Source: Opisthocomus hoazin (lineage: Eukaryota > Chordata > Aves > Opisthocomiformes > Opisthocomidae). Taken from it: a stretch of DNA of 64,000 nt. A program made the translations under genes and the position numbers. Positions 49,801 to 61,800 of this stretch are shown here, piece after piece (positions within the stretch are counted from its first letter, which is position 1; each line of letters begins with the position of its first letter). The DNA is taken from NCBI RefSeq assembly GCF_030867145.1, contig NC_134429.1, positions 19,453,115-19,517,114 of the forward strand, given 5' to 3'. The notes below the pieces were generated by a model. The model searched no databases, was not told the DNA's origin, and saw nothing but the letters and a program-made list of their open reading frames with translations.

Positions 49801-52800
49801 ACCTTGCAAAATGGTATTGTTGGAAACAGGAAAGAGAAAAGCTGCCCAGATCCTGATGCTGTGCATGTCTGTGCCGCGTCTTATCTCATGTCTGACTGGA
49901 GCAGGGAACTGGGAGTGACTCGGTGCTGGACAATTTATGTACTCGAGGAGTGCCAAACTGTTAGGATCTCATCCACTCAAATCACTGCTCTGCCCAGCTG
50001 CCTCTTTGAAGGTTCAGCCTCCTTCAGTGACGGGTACAGGGTTTATAAACCGTTTAAAAAAGGAGAACCAAAGTATTTCAGCAGTGTCCTTGGAAACAAT
50101 TGGTAACAAAATGTAAGTTTTGTTGAGGCTCTGTCTGTGTGGCTGGCAGAAGCAGCTGGATCCATGAAACAGGAAAACTAGGATCAGTTCTGAAGGAACC
50201 CCTGTGAAACTGATTTAGTGGTTCGTTGTCTGGTGTTTATTAAGAGTTCTTTATTTACAAAGTTAATGGGGCCTCTGGAGGTGGGAGGAATAGACAAATA
50301 CCTGCAATTATCAAATTTATCCAGCGTAAGAAAGTGCCAAGAGTCAAGAATCCATTATGTTGTTAGTTATTTTTATTAAATTTCTATTTCTGTTATATAC
50401 TCTATTTCTATTCTAATATTTATAGTAATAAATTAGTTATTTCTATTAAGAATGTTATGTACAGTAAGAGGAGGCTGGATTTGAGACTCACTTAGCAGTG
50501 CAGGTTAGAATTGCTTGCCAAGGCTTTTCCAGCTAATCAGCATTGTCTGTCTTGTGTAAATGGAAGAGTAACACATGGGCCTGGAAGGAACGAACGCCTC
50601 CTTGTCGAAATGACTCGCCCATCATTTGGAGTGAGTCAAGTGAAGCCTTGCCTGTCCTGCTCTTGTGACTGCTGCATAGAACCAGCTGCAGGGGAAAAAA
50701 AGAACTTTGTTCTCCTTGCCAGTCTGCTGAGGTTTTGCTGGCTCCTTCATCTCTTCTCCTTAGCCTCCCACTGATTTCAGTAGCTTCTTTTCCATTTTTT
50801 TTTTCCACCCTTGCCTTTTGTACAGCCTCTCTTTGTTCTTCAGTCCCTTTAATTCTCAAAAAATCTCATTGCAGCACTTCAGCACTGTGATGTACCCTCC
50901 AGCTATTGTGCCCAGTAAAGTACCTGGAGTAACGCAGAGCAGTGGGGACTTGGCATCTTCAAAGCCTTATGCAAAGCTAATTTGATCTCGTCACACATTT
51001 TCCTATTGGGAAAGGAATTGTTGGCAGAGATGTCAATAAGTGTTCCGCCTGCAGGCGGAGAAGGATTTGGCATTAGAGCTGCAACTGAGCCTTGGCTTCC
51101 AGCTCTGTTCACTCACTTCTCCTTTCTTCAATAACTGTGCTGTCCCCTTCCCCTTTAGAAATATTCTGGGACAAGGTCAGCCTTGTAGTTGATGTACGTA
51201 AAACAGAGCCACCGGGGCACGGATTCTGCTACACATTTCTGAGCCTGCAGCTCTTCTGCAGCTAGTGACTTCTGTCCTGCTAGGCCTGCTCTAGCAGGCA
51301 AGGTCTTCCCTAACCAAGCTGTCTGCTGCGTCTCTGCCCTTCCTGTAGGTCGACACAAAGAACCAGGGCAGAACTGCCCTGCAGATTGCCTCTTACCAGG
51401 GCCATCTGGATGTGGTGAAGATTTTGCTGCAGGCGCATGCCACTGTCAACCTAAGGGATGAAGAAGGGGATACAGCACTGCATTACGCAGCTTTTGGGTA
51501 GGAGATCTTGTTGCTCTCTCTGATACAAGACCTAAAGGGCTGGAGGAGGACATTTGTAGGTATAAATGGGCACTCTGTGTGAAGGGGGTGTGGCTGCTGG
51601 AGGCTTTTCTCTGCTTTTACCTCACATCAGAAATTGGTCTTTGAGCTGCAGGGCCACAAGTGTGCTTTTTAGTGCACTGATTTAACCTCCATGGCTAGAT
51701 CAGTTTCTGTGCTGGAAATTTTGGGAGGAATCAGAACAAGCAATAAGGAGGCTTTAGTGATTAGATTTTTTTTTTTCAGGGGATGGGGGAGTGTGTTGAT
51801 TGGGATTACTTTGATTGGTTGGTTTCTGTAAGTGCATGTTTTCCAGAGCAAGGTGAAAGGTTGAATTGTGTTGTCAATTTACCAGGGAAGAATTCATCGT
51901 TAAGAGCGGGAGATTCCTGTTGATTTAAGGCAAAGAGACAGCAGACTCTAGAGTACAAATTAGAAAGGTTTTGTTGTGGGTCGTCCCCCGTCCCCCCCCC
52001 ATACTAAGGGACTTGGGATGAGGTCAAGAGGATACAAAACCCAAGAAGTTCTGTTGGCTTGCAAGAAGGAAGGATTTACTGTCTGCATAGGATTGAATCT
52101 AATCTGTCTTACTCCTTGCTTTTAAATCAGAAACCAAGCTGAGGTTGCCCGTGTGCTTATTGGTAAAGGAGCCAGCACAGACCTGTTAAACAATGCCAAG
52201 TGCACAGCGTTGTTTGTTGCTGTCAGTCAAGGATTCACAGAGGTGGTGCGGACCCTCTGTGAGCTCAACTGTGATGTTAACCTCCCAGTAAGTCTGGGCT
52301 TTTGTGGGACTGGGGGGAGGTGGTGTGTTTGGGGCCGTGTTTTTGAGGTGGGGAGGTGCTGCTTTGTCTTACACCATTTGTTGCTCTGTAAAATTTGAAG
52401 GCCGTTCTCTTAAAATGCGCTGCTGTGCATTGCACGGAGGAGGTGTTCCTCAGTATACCTTCAGTACTCTGAAATTCCAGGTTTTAGTTGCCCCTTCATC
52501 ATCGTGAGTCTGCTCGTCTCAGTCCAGTTGCCCTCTCTGCTGTGATTGACTCGGGTTTCCAGCAAGAGCTGACCTGCTGCTAATGTGCCTTGTTGAAACA
52601 CTCCTGTTCCCAGCAATAAGGAGTGGTGAGATTTTTAAAACTGGTATTTAGCAACTTGGAGGGCAGTGATGGAGGATTGAACGCAGCCCATTTTTAGGGT
52701 GTGCTCGTATGATGGTGGGACTGGACTGTGCTGGGTCAGTCTCTCAAAGCTTGTTAGGAATGTTAGCACCTCTCTGCTCAGCAGCTGGTTTCAAGCCCCG

Positions 52801-55800
52801 GGGAAATAATTTCACAAAGGCTGTGAAACTGCTATGGATGCCAGTGACGTTTGGATGTTTGGCCTGGAGCTGGTGTGGCCTGGTGACACTATATATCTTA
52901 TTGTCTTGAGTTGTCCCTCAGGGTGGGCTGTTTCGTTTGATGCTCCGAGGTAGGTAACCTGTATTCTGCTTTGGTATCCTTACACAGGATTCCCAGGGAG
53001 ACACCCCCCTGCATTATGCTATCACTGCAGATTACAAAGTTGTTATTGAGATTCTCACTGAGGTACCCAACATAGACTTCACTGTCCAGAATTGTCAAGG
53101 CTTCAACCTGCTCCACTATTCTGCTCTAAAAGGCAACAAGCTGTAAGTGACCTTTTTTCTTTTTTACTGCTTTTACAGATGTTAACTCATCCTTGCCAGT
53201 AAGAAGGTAGCAGATGTAGTTCTAGATAGCTAGGAAGGAAATGGCTGGTTATACATGTCTTGGGTTTGGACGTGGCTAAGTATAGCTGTTGCCCTCCTTC
53301 CCTCCTTCATGCATTCACAGGAAAGTGCTGCCTGCTTTCCCCATCCCATCTTTCTCATACCTCCCTAGCTTGGCTAGGAAATCTGCGTCTGGATAGTCTC
53401 CTTAGATGTTTGGGTGTGCGCATGGAGGGACAGGAGGAGGTCTGTAGTAGTAAACGGTACTTGAAACAACTGTGTTTAACTGAGAGCCTCTGGAGTTCTT
53501 CCAAGGATAAATCTGCTCATTATTTTCACAGCAGTGTGAGTTTACCCTGCTTTGTTAAGTGATAACTGAGGGCTTTTGTTTCATTCTTGTAATCCAATCT
53601 GTGAGATAGAGGGAGCGCTCTGCATCACAGGTGCCAGCTCATGGTGCTGCCTATTAAACCATGAACATTCGTAACTACTGAGCAGAAGAGGCAGGCCTGT
53701 CTCTGCTCCATTGTCTCCCTTCCTGATAAAGTGACTCTTCTGTCTCTGTTAACCTCCAACACTCTAGAGCCATAAAGAAGATTCTAGCAAGAGCTCGGCA
53801 GCTGGTTGACTCCAAAAAGGAAGATGGCTTCACTGCCCTGCACCTTGCTGCTCTCAATAATCACAAAGAAGTAGCAGAAATTCTCATCAAAGAGGTAAGA
53901 AATAAAACTGCCACCACCAAAAGCTCCCATCTGTCCCATTCCCAAACCCCCACATTTCCTAAGCACTACTGAGTTAATGCTGGGACTTGCAAGAATATCT
54001 CTGTCTGTTTGCAGAGCTGGCATTGTTTGTCAGACTTTGAAGAGCAGTGGTTGGCATTCCTGGGGGTATTTTTGTTTGGCACTGGTAATAGAGGAGAAAG
54101 GTATCTTGCAGGCTAGAACAAAGTGGTTTGGAACTGGAGCTTGCTAGGACTTGTTCAGTGAAGTGATGGGCACGAAAGGAAAAGCCTTCAGAATAGCTGG
54201 TGACCTGCTCCTTAAGGAGTGTGTAGATCTGTATTCAGAACCTTCCCTACCTGATAGGTACAGGTCAGAGCTCAGTTCCCCTCACTCCAGGTGTACGCTG
54301 AAGCTCCCCAGCTACTGGTTGTTCTGTGATGGTTTTCTCACTCTTCATAAAAGAATATCTGAAGGCATGTATTTCATCTGAATGCAGAAAAAAAATATTT
54401 TGACGTATTTACTCCAGGTTATTTATCTGTCTTCAGCCTTAAGTAAGTGTGAGACCTGCCCCTGGTAAGCAGCCTTCGTTAGCAATGAGAATGACAAACA
54501 GAAGGATGGCAACCCATCTGGCATTTTGCTGCTGATTTTTGTGGAGTCAAAGCTAGCCTCTCTCTGCTTTTGGGTGAGAGTGGCAATGAAGGTGGCAGCT
54601 GCGTGTCAGCACTCCTGGGTTTTGTTTCTTCAGTGGTTTGTTGCCCAGATTTCTCCATCTTTACAAGGGGATGCAAACCACTACAACAAGGCTTTAATGG
54701 ATTTACGAATGAGTGCTGTAGAGGAGCGATGTCTGCGAGCACTAACTGCTCAGTATTATGATTGCTTTATTTCTGGAGTAATCACTGTGGTAGCATAGCC
54801 ATGTCTTTAAAGGCTCTCTGTCTGTAACCCCTGCCTGCTGCCTGCCCCTGCAGGTTTGCCAGAGGGGCAGGATCATTCAGGTCTGCACAGGTTTTCTCCT
54901 CTTTGCTTTGAAGAGGGGAAATCAAAGCACAGCAGGCAGCAGGAATCAATGTTGCTTTAGAGGAGCAAGTCCATGTCTGTTTGCTTGGAGTGGTTCCAGG
55001 ATTTCTTTGTGTCCGGGAAGTGACGGGTTGTCATATCCAAGTCATCACGGGGAAAATGTTATCTGTGTTGCCTGGACACTTGGCTTCCGAAGCTCCCTTG
55101 ACATTTTGAGGTGTGTGTGGACCATGTGGCTAAGACACAGAAACCTGAATCCTGTAGCTGTCTTGGAGATCTTTATACTCCTATTGTGATGAAGATGGAC
55201 TTTAGGCTTGGGGCCTTAGCAAGCAGCGCAGCTGCAGTGCTCTGCTTCAGCCAAACTCAGCAGCAGCAACTCACTTTGATGCAATTCTTCCCTGCAAGGG
55301 TCGCTGTGATGTCAACCTCAAGAACAACCGTAATCAGACGCCGCTGCACTTGGCTGTCATCCAGGGACACGTAGGGATGGTGCAACTGCTGGTCAGCGAA
55401 GGCAGCAATGTCAATGCTGAAGATGAGGATGGGGACACAGCCATGCACATTGCCTTGGAACGGCAGCAGCTGATGTCCGTCATGATGGAGAAGCGTGAAG
55501 GGGAGATGGGGTTGTCCCTCCTTTCCAAGGTGAGCTGGGAGTAGGAGAAATTCCAGCACCAAGGGCAGGAAAATGCTTGATGTTAGAATGACAACGGATA
55601 GTAGGATCTAAGGCGACAACGAAAGGCAGGGAAACTGTGTAAAGTCAGTCCACATGGGGAGTGTGGAAACCTTCTTGCTTGTGGGAAAGCAAGAATAGAT
55701 CCTCTGAGGGTACGCTTGAATTAACAGCATGAAACTTCACATAGTCAGACAACAATTCATACTGTCTCCCCTGATATTTTTATTAGCATTGTGCTCTTCT

Positions 55801-58800
55801 CTATTGACATGGGAAAGGTCATGAATTCAGTTGCAGAGCCAAGAGTCTTGGGTTTAATTCATGCCCCAGAACCACAGCAATTCATTTCTGTGTGATGGCA
55901 TGGAAAATATGACGATAGCTAACCACAAACACCCCAGTTATCTGCAGATGTGGAGCAGAATGGGCGAGGTGAGACACATCAGGCTGAAGGATAAAGGCTA
56001 CGTTGTTACAAAGCCTGACATGGATTTCACTGCGTTGCTCTGTATTCATAGATATAAAAGGCCTTTCCTTATATCTAGAAATCAGTGCGTGATATGCCAA
56101 GGACTGGAAGCTTAATCTGGCTTTTTGCAAAGATATTAAATTAGCCCTTCAAAGCGTTCTGCAGTCCATGTAAATACCAACATGCATGCTCACCAGATTT
56201 GCAGTGCAAACCAAGAGTGCAAACATTGCTTGTACTTTATGGATGGAGTGAGAATGATTCCATTGTAAGGAGAATTTAGTACACTGGAAAATCTGGCATA
56301 GATTTTTTTTTTTTTATTGTCATTTGAAATGATCAGAATATATTAAATGGACATTCTGAAGGGCTGCGTGCTGTGTGCCAAACCACCTATTCCTCTTTTC
56401 TACCTGCTGGTGCTTGAAAACGCCTCATACATTGCTCTGCTTCTATTCTGCGTGCTACCACGCTACCAGTGTTGATAGCATGAGTTGATGGCTCGAGTGC
56501 ATGCTCTAGCATCAGGTCATCAGGCTTGTTCAGCCACTGACATTCCACAGAGACAACCCACACCAGCTCAGCAATCGCTTCTTTCTACTGAATTTCTCTG
56601 CCTGGAATTTCGAGCAGAGAGGTCATCAGCAAGAGTGGGTTTTATCACCTCGCTGAAAGTCTGCGTGACAGCTTGGCTAGCTGTTGGCTCTTGGCTTGTG
56701 CTAGGGACAGCCAGTAGCTAGTCGTGGACGTAGAAAGTCTTAAAGCAACCTGAGGGATCTGTGCATGTCATTCCCAATGCTGTTTACAGTAACAGTATAT
56801 CTACATGCTGTAGACTCCTTCATGTCTAATTTTACTTACCCTGAGATACATGCCCTGGTCTTTAAAGTCTGTGGGTAATGTTTGTTGACTTCAGATTAGT
56901 TTGGATAATGCACACAAAAACTTGGCTTTTTAAATAGCTGTCTCTTAGGGCTCCATACACCAGCTCTTCATCAGTTGGTAGGTACTGTGGTGTCTGCAGT
57001 GTACTTCCTTTTCACCACCTGAAGAAGTGAATGCCTATTACTATGATTAGTAATGATTAGCACCAGCTAGGATCAGTCTCGTGCACTCTTGTTCCTGGAT
57101 GCAAGATTTGAATCTGCTATTTACGTGCTGAAGGATCTTTTTGTGTTTTCAAAAAGAAAGCTAAATTGCACTTTCAAATTGTAAGTACAAAAATTAAGAC
57201 TTTGTTTAGAATTTGATACAGATCAAAGCCACCTAGCAGAGTTTTCTATTAACAGAGCGTGTTTCTCAACATCTTTTAGCTGCAGGCTTCTGGCATACTT
57301 GGAAATGTGGAGCTGAATGTTGGAACTGCAATTGCGTGTTACTTAGCACAAGAAGGAGCAGATATTAATTATGCAAACCATCGGGGAAAGTGTCCTTTAG
57401 ACCTCATTACAGATGGAAGGATTGTCCAGATCGTCAAAGACTTCTCGCAGAAATTCAGGTAAACCATGTCCTCTGGACACCAGCTACAGTTGACTTCCTT
57501 CCAGAATGCTGAGTGCTCCCCCAGCACTGTGGCATCACTGCATGCAGCTCTTGTTCCAGGAGGGATGAAGCGTCTTTGAAACGCTGTGGATGTCAGCCTG
57601 AGCACCTCCTGTTTCATCTGGAGCTGGTTGCTGACCCTGTGTTTCTGGAGGGGTTATTGAAGGGTGCATACTGCCGTTTGAAAGAGTTGGGAAAAGCAGA
57701 TTGGTACTGCTTGGTGCAGACTCGGCCTCTTGCCTTACAGAGAGCCCTGAGGCAGCCTGCAAAGACTGGCCACTGAAGCCAAGAGCAGCTTCTCTCTTGC
57801 AGAGTAATTCTGGGTTCTGTTTTACTTTAATTGGTTTCTGCAGTTACAGATATTTAAAGTCTAAACAGAGAGGAAGTGCAACAAAAGAGAGGGCACCAGA
57901 ATCCACAGAATTTGTTCCAGAGCTAGATAAATGCTTGTTTTTCAAATGATAAGAGAAAACGCCGAAGAGGGAGTAGCAAGTCAAAGATGGCTTTATCTCA
58001 GGTTCTGAGAAACGTTTGTTTGGATTTTGACTTTGCAAATATGCAAACAGAGTTCCGTTTGATCTGAGGGCACAGACCCACAGTCGCGTTACCGCTGGAG
58101 GAGGAACCACGCAGCAGCCACTGGAACTGGCCAGGCTTCTGGTACACTGTAAATAACAGGCGAAACGTGTCCCTTTAAACACCTTCCCCAGGAATTTTGT
58201 CAGTGGATTATATGCAGGATGAGATTTTTTGCCTTAAGGAGTGCCAGTTCTTTCGGACTGACAGTTTCTCATAACAGTGTACTGGTTTCAGCTTCTGTGC
58301 TGAGGTCTGACTGGAGGATTTGGGTGTGTGTCTGCAGAGTGAAGGCAGCCACTGCAGACCGAGTTCTGCATGCTAGAGCAGAAGTACACCACTGCGTGTC
58401 CCAGCATCACACGCAGGAGCTGTCAGGGCAAGATGGTTAGATGTACCTTCTTAAGCTGCATGGATAGTCTGACTGAAATTAGTAGATCTATAAGAGGAAG
58501 AGTATCTGAGGCTTACGTGCATTTGTAATGAAGCTACTGCAGCTTGGGTAGGACACCAGATAGCCGTTTCCTCCCAGAAACTCACCGGCTTTGTGTCAAA
58601 AGACCAAAACGCACCCTTTTGCCATACTCCTCGTGGGCATGGGATTTCTTGGCAGTACTGCAGACTTTTGCTAGTAAATGACCGTCTTTGTCCCTTCTGT
58701 TCAATCATTAATCATGCTTGTAGCTTAAGTAGTAGGTCTCGCTAGCGGATGACTGGCTGGCAGGAAAAGTAACGGATGGATTGGATGCTGAGGGCTTTGG

Positions 58801-61800
58801 ATTTGGGGCTCATAGTACGAGGACAGAAGTCCAAATCCGAGCCTGTATGAAGTAAGAGGCAAATTCACAGACAACTGCCTCAGACATTTTTCAAGAACGT
58901 GCAAATACAGAGGATCCTTAGGGCTACGCTTCTTAAATAGCTCCTAAAAGCTGATGCCTCCCAGCAGATGATTGTACTGTCAATACCTTACTGTTGCCCT
59001 CTAAAAGAGCAGTTTCAACTTGTGTAAGCAGGTCATCCCTGCTCTTTCCCTTTCTTTACACAGATCCAGTCGGAATCCCGGCTGCTAGAGGCTGAGTTGG
59101 TCCCACTGGGGCAGTGGAGATTCATAAGTTTGTGCTACCTGAGCATCTGCTGCTCTGTCTTTACGTGGAGTGTTTGCCAGGGATCAATACGATGTTATCT
59201 GGTTGCTGAAGGAGGACCTGGAGTATGTTATCAAATGTTATTACGTGTTTATGGTTGCAGGGAACAGCAGGTTTCGTCAGACAGCTCAGCCATCACCTGC
59301 AGCCTTCGCCGTGTGCACACCACTCCCAACACCATGACCAACCTTTGTGTCTCGAGTGTGGCAGTCCCCACAGAGTGCCTGGTCTGCTCAGAGCTGGCCT
59401 TGCTCATCCATTTCTTCCCGTGCCAGCACAGTATTGTCTGTGAAGGTAAGTCCATTTTGTTGTGTTTTTCATTTTTCAGAATTTATCTTTCCTGTTCCAC
59501 CACATAGCTTCCCTAGCGGGAGTCTCATAAATCAAGCTCTGAGACACAAAGCTCTATTGTGCTGTTTGTGTCCTGAAACAACCCCAGCATGATTTCTGCA
59601 CCACCATCGTAGATAAGATGTCCAAAGCTGTCTATGAATAGCACAGAGTGTTCTGACCGCTTGCTTGACTGGGACCCCAGGCAGCTTTGCTTGTACTTAG
59701 AGATGCCCTGGATGATTCAGAAGCAAAGCCAGATGTTTCAGTTCTAGCTGGCAGTGCTTTACCCATCAAAAACCTCCTGAGAAGGATTTCCCCTCTTCTC
59801 TGGTTTTTGTTACTGGTTTGCATTTCAGTTGTTTGAATGGCAGCCTGCTCAACCATGTCAGCGAGTCCGTTACCTCGCAAGGCACTCACAGTCTGACCAC
59901 AGGGCGTTTGGTGAGGGCTGTGTGCCAGAGCTGCATCCGTTTTCCCCGGAGCAAAGGGCTGTTTTGATCCACGGTGCAGCCCTTCCAGTAGCACAGAACA
60001 TTGAGGACTTAAAGGTGTTGTATTTGCTACTGGTATAGGAAAGACTAAACCAAGAGACGAAGACGTAGCTCAAAAAGAAGGTAGTGTCCTCATTTCCATG
60101 CAGAAACAATTTCTTAATTATCCAGGGAGGTCTCAGGGTGTTCAGAGCTGATGCTTTCGAGTCTGTCATCTTCCTCTTGATTCTGGCATCAGTGGGCTTA
60201 ATTGTAATCTCTTCTTGTGTCATTTGTGGTAGAATGCTCCAGGAGAATGAAGAAGTGCATCAAATGTCAAGTGACAATAACCAAAAAACTGAAACAAGGT
60301 ACGTTTGCTGTTCCTACTGTTCAGTGCTGTGGGAAGGGTCCTGCACAGCGTTAGTTTGAGCAGCGTCAGTGATTTTCAGTGAAATAAGCCTGAGAAAGGG
60401 AGCTGCTTTGGTGGTGGTGGTTTGGGGTCTTTTGAGGGGTGTGTGCACCTGTTGCATTGACCACCTTTAGAGAGGAAAAGGTAGATTCTCTCAGGTATCA
60501 TGGGCCAAGCTCAAGCCGCAGAGACATTTGAGGAAGCTTGTCCTGTGCCTGGCTTATTTTGTCTATGGAAAGCAAATACCAGATTCTCCATGTGTCATTC
60601 TAACCGTTTTCACAGGCAGTGATTTGACAGTGAAAATTGTTGAGAAAGGAAAAATTACATCTTCTGAAAGCCTTGCTTCACCCTTGGCTGAAATTACAGT
60701 GCCTGTGCAGAGCTGGCATTAGCCAGCTACCCAGGAATCATCGAGCTGGATTGTTTTGATAAAGCTCTCAAGCCCAGTTTTAAACAGATTGCCTTCTGTC
60801 CACGTTACTGGGCGTCCAGAATGGGCAATGTTATGCATGTCAGCAAGCTAGTAGCAGATTTGCACTTGCCTTGGAATTAATGCAGGTTGCCCACTGAAGC
60901 TTTATCCGTCCGTAGTGGTTATGAGAGTTGATGTCTTTCTAGCTGAGATCGCTCTTAGGGCAAGTGCACAGGAAAAGGAATTGCATGTCCTGCTGCTCAC
61001 AGTTTAGCAATGTGGACTCCTTTGTTGGAGTCGGGCTATAGTCTTGTGACTTGATGCCTGGACAAAAGCATAGAGGAACCAAGAATCTGTCACAGGGCAT
61101 TGGACACACACAGCTGGCAAAGGCAGAAATCCTCTTTGGAACTCCATAATGCAAAAAATGGCAAGTTTACCAGTAGGCAAGAGCATTTGTCTTTGCTACA
61201 GAGTGACAACAAAATAGAGATGAGAATTCCAAATAAGACATTTGCGTGCAGATTTCCACTGGAGGAAGAACATCAAGGTCTCTTGAGAATATCAGCAGGA
61301 CTTCCCCATCAGTGATGTCTTCAGTGTTTGCCTTTAGCAAGTTCCCTATCCCCAAACTTGCTTCACCTTTATGGATTTGAAATCACTTCTTGCACCACTG
61401 AAGTGCAACCAGTTCCAGAATGTTGGGGAAAGGGTTATCTATATTGAAGTGTAAAGCTGCCTAATCAAAGATTGAGGAGCAGAAGATGAACAGTGGCTGT
61501 ATTAAGCTGAAACCAGGAGGAGTCTATTTACCTAAGCTGGCAGTTGTCCAGGACTTGGGCTCCTTTCGTTTCATAGAGTTGACTAAATGACTCTATTTCT
61601 GTAGCTTCTTGTATGCAACAGTCAACATAAGTGATGTCAAATGGTTTCTTCTTGTTTTACCATGTGTGTCCTGAAAGACTTAACCAGAAATTTGAATCCC
61701 AAACGTGAACAGGAGGTTGAGAGAACATAGTGCTGATAACACTGTGAGGATTCCCGGACTAGTATGGCAGAGCATCACAACCAGCTTTGAATGTCTTTAT

